Origin: JAGUXG01 sp043798435
GTDB lineage: Bacteria; UBA9089; UBA9088; JAGUXG01
NCBI GenBank assembly: GCA_043798435.1
Contig: JAZDOR010000056.1
Location: 1 to 14,892, forward strand
DNA: 14,892 nt
Reading direction: 5' to 3'
The position numbers and the translations under genes are program-made. This document shows, one piece after another, positions 1-6,875 of this stretch (positions within the stretch are counted from its first letter, which is position 1; each line of letters starts with the position of its first letter). The notes under the pieces are model-generated. The model saw only the letters and a list, made by a program, of their open reading frames with translations, was not told the origin of the DNA and did no database searches.

Positions 1-1637
1 CAATGTTATTGTTCCAATATCCGTGGTATCATTAGACTGGGTCTGGGTAATTATAGCTGTTCTTGTGGCTGGTGTTGCCCCTGGATAGGTAAAGCTCAGA
101 GTGTATGTTCCAACAGGGATGTTTGAAAAGATAAAGTAGGAGTTAGAATTGGTTGTGGTTGTTGCTTGTGTTTCAACTAATGTGACGGTGATATTTGCTA
201 CCTTCTGTGATTCTGTCCCATAGTCTATCAGGCAGAGACCAGCAATATTGCCAAACCTTCTAAGGGACCAGGCAGTGAAGTCAAAAGGTGTGAGACTGCC
301 GGAGCTTGCTCTGATTGTATAGCTTCCTGGTGGTTCATCACCAAGGGTAAGATAAGATGAGGCTGTTCCATTGATGTTGGTCAGGGTTTGTGTGGCAGAG
401 CTATAACCTTCTGCACCTACTGGAGAGGAGATAACAGCAAAGATTACTAAAACATTAGGACAGGGGTTATGATAGGCATCCTCTACCTTGACTACAAAGG
501 GGTTTGGTAATGTCCCTGTGCAGGTTTGAGATTTGGTCATTGCCACTCACATAGAGAAGAGATGTTGGTGTTCCTGGGGTAATATAGACAGAGGTTGTGC
601 CAGTCAATCCTAAGAAGTCTGCAGAGATTGTATATGTTCCAATGTAATGAGCCTCAAATATGTTGGTTGTGAAAGAGCCTCCTCCATCTGCAGAGAATGT
701 AGCAGAACCTGTAACATTGACCTTCCCTGCTTCACAGATAGCAAAGGCAGAGTAACTCTGGCTATTTCCGGAAAGGATAACCCTATTCTCTGGGGAACTA
801 GATATGGATGAGACCACATAATATAAGCTCTCACACTTATTGAATGGGATAGAACTGCTCTGAGAGTCAGCTAAGATGGTGTTGTTGCCAAAGACTAAGG
901 TAGATGAGCCTCCCTCCTTTCCTCTGAACCTTATTGAACACAATACCCCTGAGCCAGTAGCAGAGCCAGTAAAGAGACCAGCAAAGTAATAGACTTGACT
1001 AAAGGTAGTCTTGGTAGAGACAAAGGCACCAGATGGAAAAGAGCCGTTTTGTATTCCTATTACCTCAAGGAGATTGGGATTGAATAAGAAATATGCCTGA
1101 ACAGCAGCTAAATTCCTCACATCCTCTATCCTTACATCCACATCAAACTCCTAATTCTTGGAAATGAGATTATAGGATGGGAGAATCTTCAGGAATGTTG
1201 GTGGAAGGAGGATAAATGTGGTTGTAGCAAGGTTGCCTTTGGTATCTTGGGCTGTGATTACCTTTGTGCCTGGGGTTTGGGTGTCAGCAATGAAGGTGGT
1301 TGAGAAGGTGTCGTTAGGCATTACTTGTGGTTGTGGCGATGGTGGGAGAGGTGCCGAAGGAGATGAAAATTTGGGTTTGGATGCAGAAAGAGCACCCTCT
1401 TCCGTATCAATAGGACCACTGGAAGGTATAATGAATGTAATCTCTGCTTTCCACGGCTGATAGTCAACCCAATCACTGAGCTACAGTCACAGTATCTGTA
1501 GTAATATATGGACTACCTGCCAAATTCCAAGTTGTATTGGCACTGAGCGTTCCGCTTACATAAGTCTCAGTCCAAAGCTCTTTGCCCATTATAAGCCCCA
1601 AAACTACCAAACCTACTGAAATTGTCTTTCTCATCAT
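1..1637 (-). pseudogene. decayed secreted cohesin/Ig-like repeat protein (partial at left edge)
   Basis: Remnant of a large exported surface protein. The first 54 codons (1637-1473) give a signal-peptide-like start (MMRKTISVGLVVLGLIMG) and then stop at TGA 1473-1475. Homologous-looking text continues in other frames: an Ig/IPT-like piece (ITFIIPSSGPIDTEEG, then ISFGTSPTIATTTSNA in the first frame, then STTFIADTQTPGTKVITAQD). A cohesin-like domain follows (EFDVDVRIEDVRNLAAVQAY, NPNLLEVIG, 1150-800), but an in-frame TAG at 1151-1153 lies just before it. Another frameshift near 525-545 leads into an Ig-like segment (TLPNPFVVKVEDAYHNPCPN) and a carboxypeptidase-regulatory-like segment, both open to the window edge. 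At least two nonsense codons and four frame changes make sequencing error an unlikely sole explanation. A GGAGGAG Shine-Dalgarno abuts the start, so the second ATG (1634) may be the true one. The role was probably cell-surface adhesion or scaffolding, inferred from the domains. Confidence 0.8.
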
Positions 1638-1661
1638 CTCCTCCTTACCTTAAATTTATGC

Positions 1662-1691
1662 AAAGAAAAAGCAGGCCAAACTTGACCTGCT
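1662..1691 (-). terminator. rho-independent terminator-like hairpin downstream of the DUF2723 gene
   Basis: Read on the minus strand, AGCAGG...CCTGCT (1691-1670) forms a stem with a short loop, extended by weaker inner pairs, and is followed at once by TTTTTCTTT. It lies about 136 nt after the DUF2723 stop and 33 nt before the cohesin pseudogene start, so it probably ends the DUF2723 transcript. It could also be a leader hairpin of the pseudogene. Confidence 0.6.
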
Positions 1692-1727
1692 CTGTTAGTT
1701 CTATATAAAAATTGCTTACAAGAGTTA

Positions 1728-1743
1728 CTCTCTCTCTCTCTCT
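1728..1743. repeat. CT/GA dinucleotide microsatellite
   Basis: Eight perfect CT units in the untranslated gap between the DUF2723 stop codon and the terminator hairpin. Such tracts slip easily, but here it lies outside any coding sequence. Confidence 0.85.
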
Positions 1744-1826
1744 GGTTCTGTCTCCCCTTTAGATAAAATTATCATCTTCACTCCAAATATTTTAATAAGC
1801 TGAAGATATTCTTGGAAAAAAAATTT

Positions 1827-3785
1827 TCATAAGCCATTTTTCATTTTTTGTTCCTCATAGATTCGTTTGAGTAGAAGTTGGGCAGAGCTATAATTGGGGT
1901 CTATCTTTATAGCCTTTTTAAGTTCTAAAATAGCTTTTTCCCATTTGCGGAGGTTGTAATAGAGACGGCCGCGGTTAAAGTAAGAGACAGCTGTATTTGT
2001 AATACATACCTGAGCTGTATGGTCTATAAGGCTGGTCTGCTGAGATGTCCTGCATCTTACCAGACCCATTCTATTTTCATCAACTATCCCCAAGAGTTCT
2101 TCCTTTGGTATATCGTTTCTTGTTATCTTAGAGAAGATTCCCTCTGGAACAAACTCATATTCCGTCAATATGCCTGGTTCAGGGTAGATATAAAAAGGTC
2201 TTGTCTGAAGGTTTTTCTTAACCATATCCTCTATCCTTTGCCATTTTACCTCATCAAAAGACAGAATCTCCTTCTTAACAGGATAGAGCTCAAAGGGAAT
2301 ATCTGGATAAGCCTTCTTAAAGTTAGTTGCTGCCCATTCAAAGTGGAAATTATGAGGCTCAACCAAGACTACATCCTCTCTCAGCCTTTCCACATACCGA
2401 AAATACCAGATATTAAAGACATTCAGGTCGCTACCTGTAAGAATAAGCACAGCATTTTCTCTTAATGGTTTTAGTGTATTTAAGGCATAGTCATAAGTGA
2501 AATAGTATCTGCTTCTATCATTTATTTCATAGTTGAAAAGGGCTGGGAGAAAAGGGATTGAAAGGAAAATGATGCCAAGCAAACGAAGCCGTATCTTAGA
2601 CAAGGCACAGATTATCCCCCATACCCCAAAACCAATCCAGATAGAGCCAATAAGAAATGGAATCATGTAGTAAAGCTCTATGCTTGGATGTCTGTAATGA
2701 ACTGAAACCAGGATGTCTGTCAGAAATATTATGGCTAATAGAAGGAAACAAGGGAACCTTTTTATAGCCATAACCACTATTCCGAGAAAGCCAAAGAGAA
2801 GGGGATAGAAGGTGAATTGGGAGATAAAGAAGGAGCGGGTTTGCTTGATTGCCTCAAGGAGCATCTCAGCCACAGAAAGATTTGCAAAGAGAAAGCTGTA
2901 TCTTTCTCCATTTATCGTCTCAAGGAATCGGGTCAAGGTGTTGGGGTTGCTCCAGTTGATAGGTGGGTTAGAAGAGGCGGCAATTGGAAGATAGATGTAT
3001 AAGGTGAGGGGAAGGAGGAATAATAAAATGTAAAATGAAAAATGTAAAATGAAAAATGCAAATTTCTGGACAATCTGCGAAATCTGTGGATTCTTTCTTT
3101 GTGTCTTTGTGCCTTTGTGCCTTTGTGATTCTATTGTTTTCTGGTTCCATAAGGTAGCCAAAATAAAGATGAATGTACCTGGCAAAAGAAAAAGTGTCTG
3201 TCTGTGATGGCTTAAGGAGAGACCAAAACAGAAAAAGAGGAGATAAAGATACTTTTGACTTTTAACCTTTAACCTTTGACCTTCTTGCCATTTTAGAAGG
3301 AGAAAGATGATAAGGCTGGCAAAGGTGAGATTGGGTAGATACTGACCAGCAAAAGTAGCTTGTTGCCAGAAGGTAGCAGAGAAAGCAAGAACTAACGATG
3401 CAACAATAGAAGGGATGAGGGATGAGGGATGAGGGATCAGTTTTAAGGTAATGAAGTAGGTGAGCATTACTGCCAGAGAGCCAAATAAGGCAGAGAGCAT
3501 GTTAATCCGCAAAGCCAGATTTCCAATGGGAATCACGGTCATCCAGAGCTTGCCTACCAGACAATAAAAGGGATAGCCTGGTGGATGAGGAATGCCCAAT
3601 ACCCATGCTGCAGCCGTCATATCTGCTCCATCATAGAGACCAACGGTAGGCATCAGGGTATAAAGATAAACCCCAAAAGATATAAACAAGACCAGAAGCC
3701 CGCATAGATAATCTACCTTACCAAAAGGCTCTGAGCTTATTGGCTCATCCCCTGGCAGCCACCTTGCAGACCATCCTTTCTTCAC
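1827..3785 (-). CDS. DUF2723 family polytopic membrane protein with C-terminal TPR (putative glycosyltransferase)
   Basis: A 652-aa inner-membrane protein. The N-terminal half has the DUF2723 pattern: a first membrane helix (about 26-44), an acidic loop with YDGADM at 51-56, then LGIPHPPGYPFY near 63-74, alternating helices, the SLSHHRQTLFLLP segment (190-202), and YLPIAASSNPPINWSNP at 265-281. DUF2723 proteins resemble GT-C transferases, and the animal member TMEM260 is a protein O-mannosyltransferase. A sugar-transfer role here is inferred; the loop acidic residues are candidate catalytic ones. The C-terminus (600-652) is a TPR-like helix pair (FNRGRLYYNLRKWEKAILEL). GTG 3785 is chosen because no other start codon lies before the first helix and a consensus promoter ends 7 nt upstream. 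Short repeats are read through in frame at 118-127, 169-178 and 218-252. It diverges from the LptF/G gene. Confidence 0.85.
   Translation of the reverse strand: MKKGWSARWLPGDEPISSEPFGKVDYLCGLLVLFISFGVYLYTLMPTVGLYDGADMTAAAWVLGIPHPPGYPFYCLVGKLWMTVIPIGNLALRINMLSALFGSLAVMLTYFITLKLIPHPSSLIPSIVASLVLAFSATFWQQATFAGQYLPNLTFASLIIFLLLKWQEGQRLKVKSQKYLYLLFFCFGLSLSHHRQTLFLLPGTFIFILATLWNQKTIESQRHKGTKTQRKNPQISQIVQKFAFFILHFSFYILLFLLPLTLYIYLPIAASSNPPINWSNPNTLTRFLETINGERYSFLFANLSVAEMLLEAIKQTRSFFISQFTFYPLLFGFLGIVVMAIKRFPCFLLLAIIFLTDILVSVHYRHPSIELYYMIPFLIGSIWIGFGVWGIICALSKIRLRLLGIIFLSIPFLPALFNYEINDRSRYYFTYDYALNTLKPLRENAVLILTGSDLNVFNIWYFRYVERLREDVVLVEPHNFHFEWAATNFKKAYPDIPFELYPVKKEILSFDEVKWQRIEDMVKKNLQTRPFYIYPEPGILTEYEFVPEGIFSKITRNDIPKEELLGIVDENRMGLVRCRTSQQTSLIDHTAQVCITNTAVSYFNRGRLYYNLRKWEKAILELKKAIKIDPNYSSAQLLLKRIYEEQKMKNGL
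3031..3128. repeat. cluster of short tandem repeats inside the DUF2723 gene
   Basis: Two perfect 14-bp units TAAAATGAAAAATG (3031-3058) are followed, after about 38 bp, by four 8-bp units CTTTGTGN (3097-3128). On the coding strand these encode SQRHKGTKTQRKNPQISQI followed by a phenylalanine-rich helix, at residues about 218-252. The segment lies in a loop between membrane helices and keeps the frame open. Its low-complexity wording differs from the rest of the protein. Confidence 0.8.
3412..3439. repeat. GGGATGA tandem repeat (4 x 7 bp) inside the DUF2723 gene
   Basis: Three perfect GGGATGA units and a fourth with one change (GGGATCA). On the coding strand they are read as LIPHPSSLIP (residues about 116-125), between two membrane helices. 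Confidence 0.85.
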
Positions 3786-3792
3786 ACCCCCA

Positions 3793-3822
3793 ATTATATC
3801 GCGGAAGGTTTGTCTTTGTCAA
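3793..3822 (-). promoter_or_regulatory. consensus sigma-70-type promoter of the DUF2723 gene
   Basis: On the minus strand TTGACA (3822-3817), an 18-nt spacer, and TATAAT (3798-3793) match both consensus hexamers exactly. The expected transcription start falls at about 3786, next to the GTG start at 3785, so the message would be leaderless or nearly so. Confidence 0.75.
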
Positions 3823-3885
3823 TACTTGGCAGATGGAGACAAATCAGGTTAAGTTCAAAGGCATAATTCAACTAAATTTGCAAAA

Positions 3886-3915
3886 TTGCCAAAATCCAGT
3901 TGTCAATTATATACT
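3886..3915 (+). promoter_or_regulatory. putative promoter of the LptF/LptG gene
   Basis: TTGCCA (3886-3891), an 18-nt spacer, and TATACT (3910-3915). The ATG at 3924 lies 8 nt past the -10 box and no Shine-Dalgarno is visible, again implying a leaderless transcript. It shares a 138-bp divergent region with the DUF2723 promoter. Confidence 0.5.
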
Positions 3916-3923
3916 TACAAAAA

Positions 3924-5018
3924 ATGAAGATATTGACCTGCTATGTAGCTAAAGGGATAGTGAAACCTTTTTTTCTCTCCTTTATCCTTATTCAAGGCCT
4001 CCTTCTCATAGGTCAAACTGCCTCCTCTATGGACAGGTTTTTAGAAGGACAGGCAAGCCTCTTTCTGATAGCAAAATTCCTTCTCTTGCAAGTCCCTGAG
4101 AATACACTCATTACCACACCCATCTCTATACTTTTGGCTGTCCTCTCTTTTTCAGGAAGGATGTCTGCCAATAACGAGCTTACTGCGATGGGTAGTTCTG
4201 GCATCTCGCCTATGCCGATAATAGCCGTAGTTTCAGCCATTTCTCTCTTCCTGAGTCTAAGTCTGCTCTATCTTAACCAGACTCTTCTTCCAAAAGCCCA
4301 GTTGGAATATAAAAAGGCAAAACAGCTAATGTGTGGTGGTCAGCCGACAGAAGAGGATAATAAGCTCACCCTCAAGCTAAAGGAACGTTTTGTCTCCATA
4401 GGTAAGCTGAATGGAAACTCTGTATCTTCCATCAGGATTCAAACAAGCGAAAAAGAGCTTTATGCAGAAGAGGGTAAGTATCATCAGGGGAAAAAACAGA
4501 ACACCAGAGCACCAGAGCACCAGGGCACCAGAGAAGAGGATGGGTATCAGAATAAGTGGTTGCTTTCAAATGGTGTAGAGAGGAAGATAGAAAAGGGAGA
4601 GGTGGTCGCAGAAGAAAGGTTTGCTAAAAAAGCTGTCTTCCTTCCAAGTCCAGAGGCTCTCGCTTTGATGCTAAAATCTGAAAAGACAGAAGAGATGAGC
4701 TTAACAGAGCTTTTTAGATTGATGAGATTGACTGAAAGCTATGGCCTGGCTGGGAGAAAAGCAAGACAAGAGTTTCATTTTCGGACATCCTTCAGTCTCT
4801 CCCCATTTATTTTAGCTTTACTTGGTTTAGCCATCATTATTAGGGGTTTTAAGGTCGGCTTGTATGCCAGTTTTGGCTTAGCCTTACTTCTCTCCTTCTT
4901 TTATTGGGAGATGAACCTGTTTTTGAGGTCATTGAGTCTTATCTGCTCACCGATACTTTCTGGATGGGGTGCAAATCTGATGGGGTTAGCTGTGGCGGTA
5001 AAATTGATATGGAGATAG
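3924..5018 (+). CDS. LPS export ABC transporter permease, LptF/LptG family
   Basis: A 364-aa YjgP/YjgQ-family protein. In the family, LptF and LptG form the membrane part of the LptB2FG complex, which extracts lipopolysaccharide from the inner membrane and passes it to the periplasmic Lpt bridge. Seen here: three N-terminal membrane helices, with the family-like stretches TASSMDRFLEG, VPENTLITTPISILLAVLSFSGRMSANNEL and TAMGSSGIS; a periplasmic beta-rich middle (about 140-270); and three C-terminal helices (SPFILALLGLAIIIRG onward). Length is normal for the family. An earlier in-frame TTG (3900) is rejected because it overlaps the putative promoter; ATG 3924 directly precedes the expected KILTCYVAKGIVKPFF start. 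LptF and LptG cannot be told apart from sequence alone. The middle domain carries a four-unit 8-bp repeat read as NTRAPEHQGTREE. The last 10 bases overlap the DUF433 remnant. Confidence 0.9.
   Translation: MKILTCYVAKGIVKPFFLSFILIQGLLLIGQTASSMDRFLEGQASLFLIAKFLLLQVPENTLITTPISILLAVLSFSGRMSANNELTAMGSSGISPMPIIAVVSAISLFLSLSLLYLNQTLLPKAQLEYKKAKQLMCGGQPTEEDNKLTLKLKERFVSIGKLNGNSVSSIRIQTSEKELYAEEGKYHQGKKQNTRAPEHQGTREEDGYQNKWLLSNGVERKIEKGEVVAEERFAKKAVFLPSPEALALMLKSEKTEEMSLTELFRLMRLTESYGLAGRKARQEFHFRTSFSLSPFILALLGLAIIIRGFKVGLYASFGLALLLSFFYWEMNLFLRSLSLICSPILSGWGANLMGLAVAVKLIWR
4502..4533. repeat. CACCAGAG tandem repeat (4 x 8 bp) inside the LptF/G gene
   Basis: Four 8-bp units, three identical and one CACCAGGG, are read in frame as TRAPEHQGTRE in the periplasmic domain. 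Unit length and copy number match the CTTTGTGN array in the divergent DUF2723 gene. Confidence 0.85.
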
Positions 5019-5191
5019 AGCCGATATCTTGTCTGAGACTGAAGTTAGAAGAAGCGGCTGGACTTACACCCGATAAAATCGTACATAGCTACCCATCATT
5101 GAATCGTAAGATGGTGCAGGCAGTTATTGCTTATGCAGCAGAATTGGGTCGTGAACGAGTTGTTGTTATATCACATATAGTGGCGGCATGA
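5009..5191 (+). pseudogene. truncated DUF433-type antitoxin remnant
   Basis: A 60-codon reading frame whose second half, GLTPDKIVHSYPSLNRKMVQ followed by AVIAYAAELGRERVVV, matches the C-terminal helix-turn-helix part of DUF433 antitoxins (family pattern: GxSxEEILxxYPxLTxxxVxAALxYAAEL). The usual N-terminal half is missing, and the frame begins inside the last codons of the LptF/G gene. The stop overlaps the next ATG (ATGA, 5188-5191), the normal arrangement for these antitoxins and their DUF5615 partners. Probably a decayed toxin-antitoxin unit; a short functional DNA-binding peptide cannot be excluded. Confidence 0.6.
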
Positions 5192-5235
5192 AATTTAAGG
5201 TTGACGAAAACTTACCTTTGGTTTCCAAAATTTAG
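5188..5235 (+). pseudogene. stub of DUF5615 (PIN-like) toxin
   Basis: ATG 5188 overlaps the antitoxin stop and reads MKFKVDENLPLVSKI, then TAG at 5233-5235. MKFxVDENLP is the start of DUF5615/Mut7-C PIN-like toxins, usually partnered with DUF433. Nothing of the remaining roughly 100 residues is visible downstream, so the toxin is lost. Confidence 0.6.
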
Positions 5236-5246
5236 AAAAATAGTTG

Positions 5247-5276
5247 TTGCCACAGTTAGTAGAATATTCTCATAAT
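5247..5276 (+). promoter_or_regulatory. putative promoter of the 420-aa gene
   Basis: TTGCCA (5247-5252), an 18-nt spacer, and CATAAT (5271-5276), each one base from consensus. Seven nt separate the -10 box from ATG 5284 and there is no Shine-Dalgarno, the same arrangement as for the two upstream genes. Confidence 0.5.
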
Positions 5277-5283
5277 AACTCAA

Positions 5284-6546
5284 ATGGAAACAGAACTATA
5301 TAATTGGTTAAAGGTTCACTATCGTAATTGGCTCAGATTTATTGAGGCATCTTCTGCTCTGGCTAAGAAAGAAGACCTGGCCAGGAAAGAAGTAGTCTTT
5401 CCTTTTACCAGCTTTTTGAAGCTACCAGCCCTTGCTTTTTGCTGTTTTATGCGGAGGTTGCTTTTAGATAACTTTGGAAAGGACGCCTCAATGCTCACTG
5501 TTTTGGTAGAGGATGAGACAGGCAGAACACCCTATATTCTATACGAGGAAATAAGCGATGGATTTTTCAGGTCTTACAAGCTCTTCAACGACAAAACAGA
5601 GAACGAGGTGAAGGGAATTTTAGCCAATGAGGGGAAGGTTGTAGCCTATGTGAAGAAGGTGCACATATCCCTCCTCAAAGAGATAATGGAGAAGGAAAAG
5701 GCTTTCTCTCATCACGACTCAAGGGCAAGGTTTTTGATAGATTTAATCTTCCTTGCCTTAGAAAATTTAGGTCAGAGGTTCAGGATAGAGCCAACACCCC
5801 CATTTCTACAAAACCTCATCAAGATACTCAAAGACGACATCCAGCTTTCTTGGCTTGTCTTTACCGAGTTAGCCAAAAACAGGCTGAAATCCGCCATCTC
5901 CTCTAACCTCCCGTCTATAAAGATTATCACAGAAAAGGGGAATCTTGGAATTCTAATCCCAAAGAGGTCTATCTCTATCACGATGAATGACTCCTTTCTC
6001 TTTGGGCTTATTGATTGCCTCTCTTCTTCTGAAAACCTGAAAGGACTTTATGGCAGGCTGATTACCTTTGTTTGGGAAGGGGTAAAGGATGGCGAGATAA
6101 GCTGGAAATGGGGATGGCTAAAGAGCCGCTTGATTGATTGGTGGATACGAAAGAAGGTGAGGAGGTTGCCAGAGAAGCTCTATGTCCTGGCAAGGATTAT
6201 GGCTGACCCCTTTAGATTGATGGTTGTTTCAGGTGAGCGGGCACTTCTCTTTCAGTTTGATGAAGGCTTACTTTCTAAGGTTTGGTGGTATAAGATAGAA
6301 GACCCAAATATGCCATTAAAAGAGGTCTGGCTTGACTATTGCAAAAATCACCAGTTTATCCACTTAAGTTTTTATATACCCATTAATGACTTACAGAGGA
6401 TTGAAGAGGGTTTGAGCCTTGGTCGTATCAGCCTGAAGATGAGAGAGCCGATTGAGTTCTATCCAAAGAATCAGTTTGTCCAGTATCTGAGCCTATTGGA
6501 CCCTGTCTCCATTGCCCAACTCCTTCTTCCATTTGCTGTGGAATGA
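5284..6546 (+). CDS. hypothetical protein, 420 aa, C-terminal part duplicated downstream
   Basis: I do not recognise this protein. It is soluble by appearance, with no signal peptide or membrane helix, and mixes charged helices with aromatic-rich stretches (LKVHYRNWLRF near the start; ISWKWGWLKSRLIDWWIRKK around 272-291). The last 157 residues, from about 264, recur as a 5'-truncated copy at 8854-9328, with roughly 10 mostly conservative amino-acid changes. That the copies differ mainly by silent changes says this C-terminal part has been under purifying selection, so the gene is real. No catalytic motif is evident. ATG 5284 fits a promoter-like element 7 nt upstream. Base composition (about 45-50% GC) resembles LptF/G and accD and is unlike the following DUF342 block. 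Confidence 0.75.
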   Translation: METELYNWLKVHYRNWLRFIEASSALAKKEDLARKEVVFPFTSFLKLPALAFCCFMRRLLLDNFGKDASMLTVLVEDETGRTPYILYEEISDGFFRSYKLFNDKTENEVKGILANEGKVVAYVKKVHISLLKEIMEKEKAFSHHDSRARFLIDLIFLALENLGQRFRIEPTPPFLQNLIKILKDDIQLSWLVFTELAKNRLKSAISSNLPSIKIITEKGNLGILIPKRSISITMNDSFLFGLIDCLSSSENLKGLYGRLITFVWEGVKDGEISWKWGWLKSRLIDWWIRKKVRRLPEKLYVLARIMADPFRLMVVSGERALLFQFDEGLLSKVWWYKIEDPNMPLKEVWLDYCKNHQFIHLSFYIPINDLQRIEEGLSLGRISLKMREPIEFYPKNQFVQYLSLLDPVSIAQLLLPFAVE

Positions 6547-6875
6547 AGATACATCAAATAAAAAAATGAAAAGTGGTTTTTAACTATATTTTGGCAAATT
6601 TACAAATCTCTAAAGGAAAAGGAATAAAATGCCGATATATATAAAGGGATGTTTTCGCCAAAAAACAATTTCTGGTTATTAAGTTCATTGAAAATTAAAT
6701 CTTTAGTCTGAAGTCTACTGTATGGTTTAGTGCGAAGATTTATGGAATTAACTATAAAGCTGTCGTTAAAATTGCCATTTGACAAAAGCTAAATCTATGG
6801 TTATACTGATTTGACAATAAGTCTTGTTATTAAAATTACCTGTAGTAGATTTTGCCCACTTAATAAAAAAAGAAA
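6547..6875. other. AT-rich intergenic stretch at the left edge of the acquired block
   Basis: No convincing gene. The sequence becomes AT-rich immediately after the 420-aa gene stop. Apart from the promoter at 6779-6807, and a second TTGACA at 6811-6816 without a well-placed -10 box, I see no structure. Confidence 0.6.
6779..6807 (+). promoter_or_regulatory. sigma-70-type promoter of the DUF342 operon
   Basis: TTGACA (6779-6784), a 17-nt spacer, and TATACT (6802-6807): a perfect -35 box and a -10 box one base off consensus. Transcription would begin near 6814, leaving a leader of about 60 nt before ATG 6876. This differs from the leaderless pattern of the flanking genes. Confidence 0.65.

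Noticed and set aside
1151..1153. TAG as a reassigned sense codon
   Set aside because: Other lesions in the same gene are frameshifts and a TGA, and TAG is used as the normal stop of the LptF/G gene, so reassignment is not needed.
1218..1460. 80-aa plus-strand reading frame
   Set aside because: It lies antisense to the Ig-like part of the cohesin pseudogene, whose protein-like text reads on the minus strand.
1670..1691. Riboswitch-type leader of the cohesin pseudogene
   Set aside because: Only a simple hairpin with a T-run is visible and no ligand-binding fold, so termination of the upstream gene is the simpler reading.
2019..2465. 148-aa plus-strand reading frame
   Set aside because: Antisense shadow of the DUF2723 gene, with no family resemblance or ribosome binding site.
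4904..5008. N-terminal extension of the DUF433 remnant from an upstream ATG
   Set aside because: These codons overlap the LptF/G coding sequence in another frame and do not resemble DUF433; only the part from 5009 does.
6600..6785. 61-aa minus-strand reading frame
   Set aside because: It lies in AT-rich intergenic DNA, with no ribosome binding site or recognisable content.
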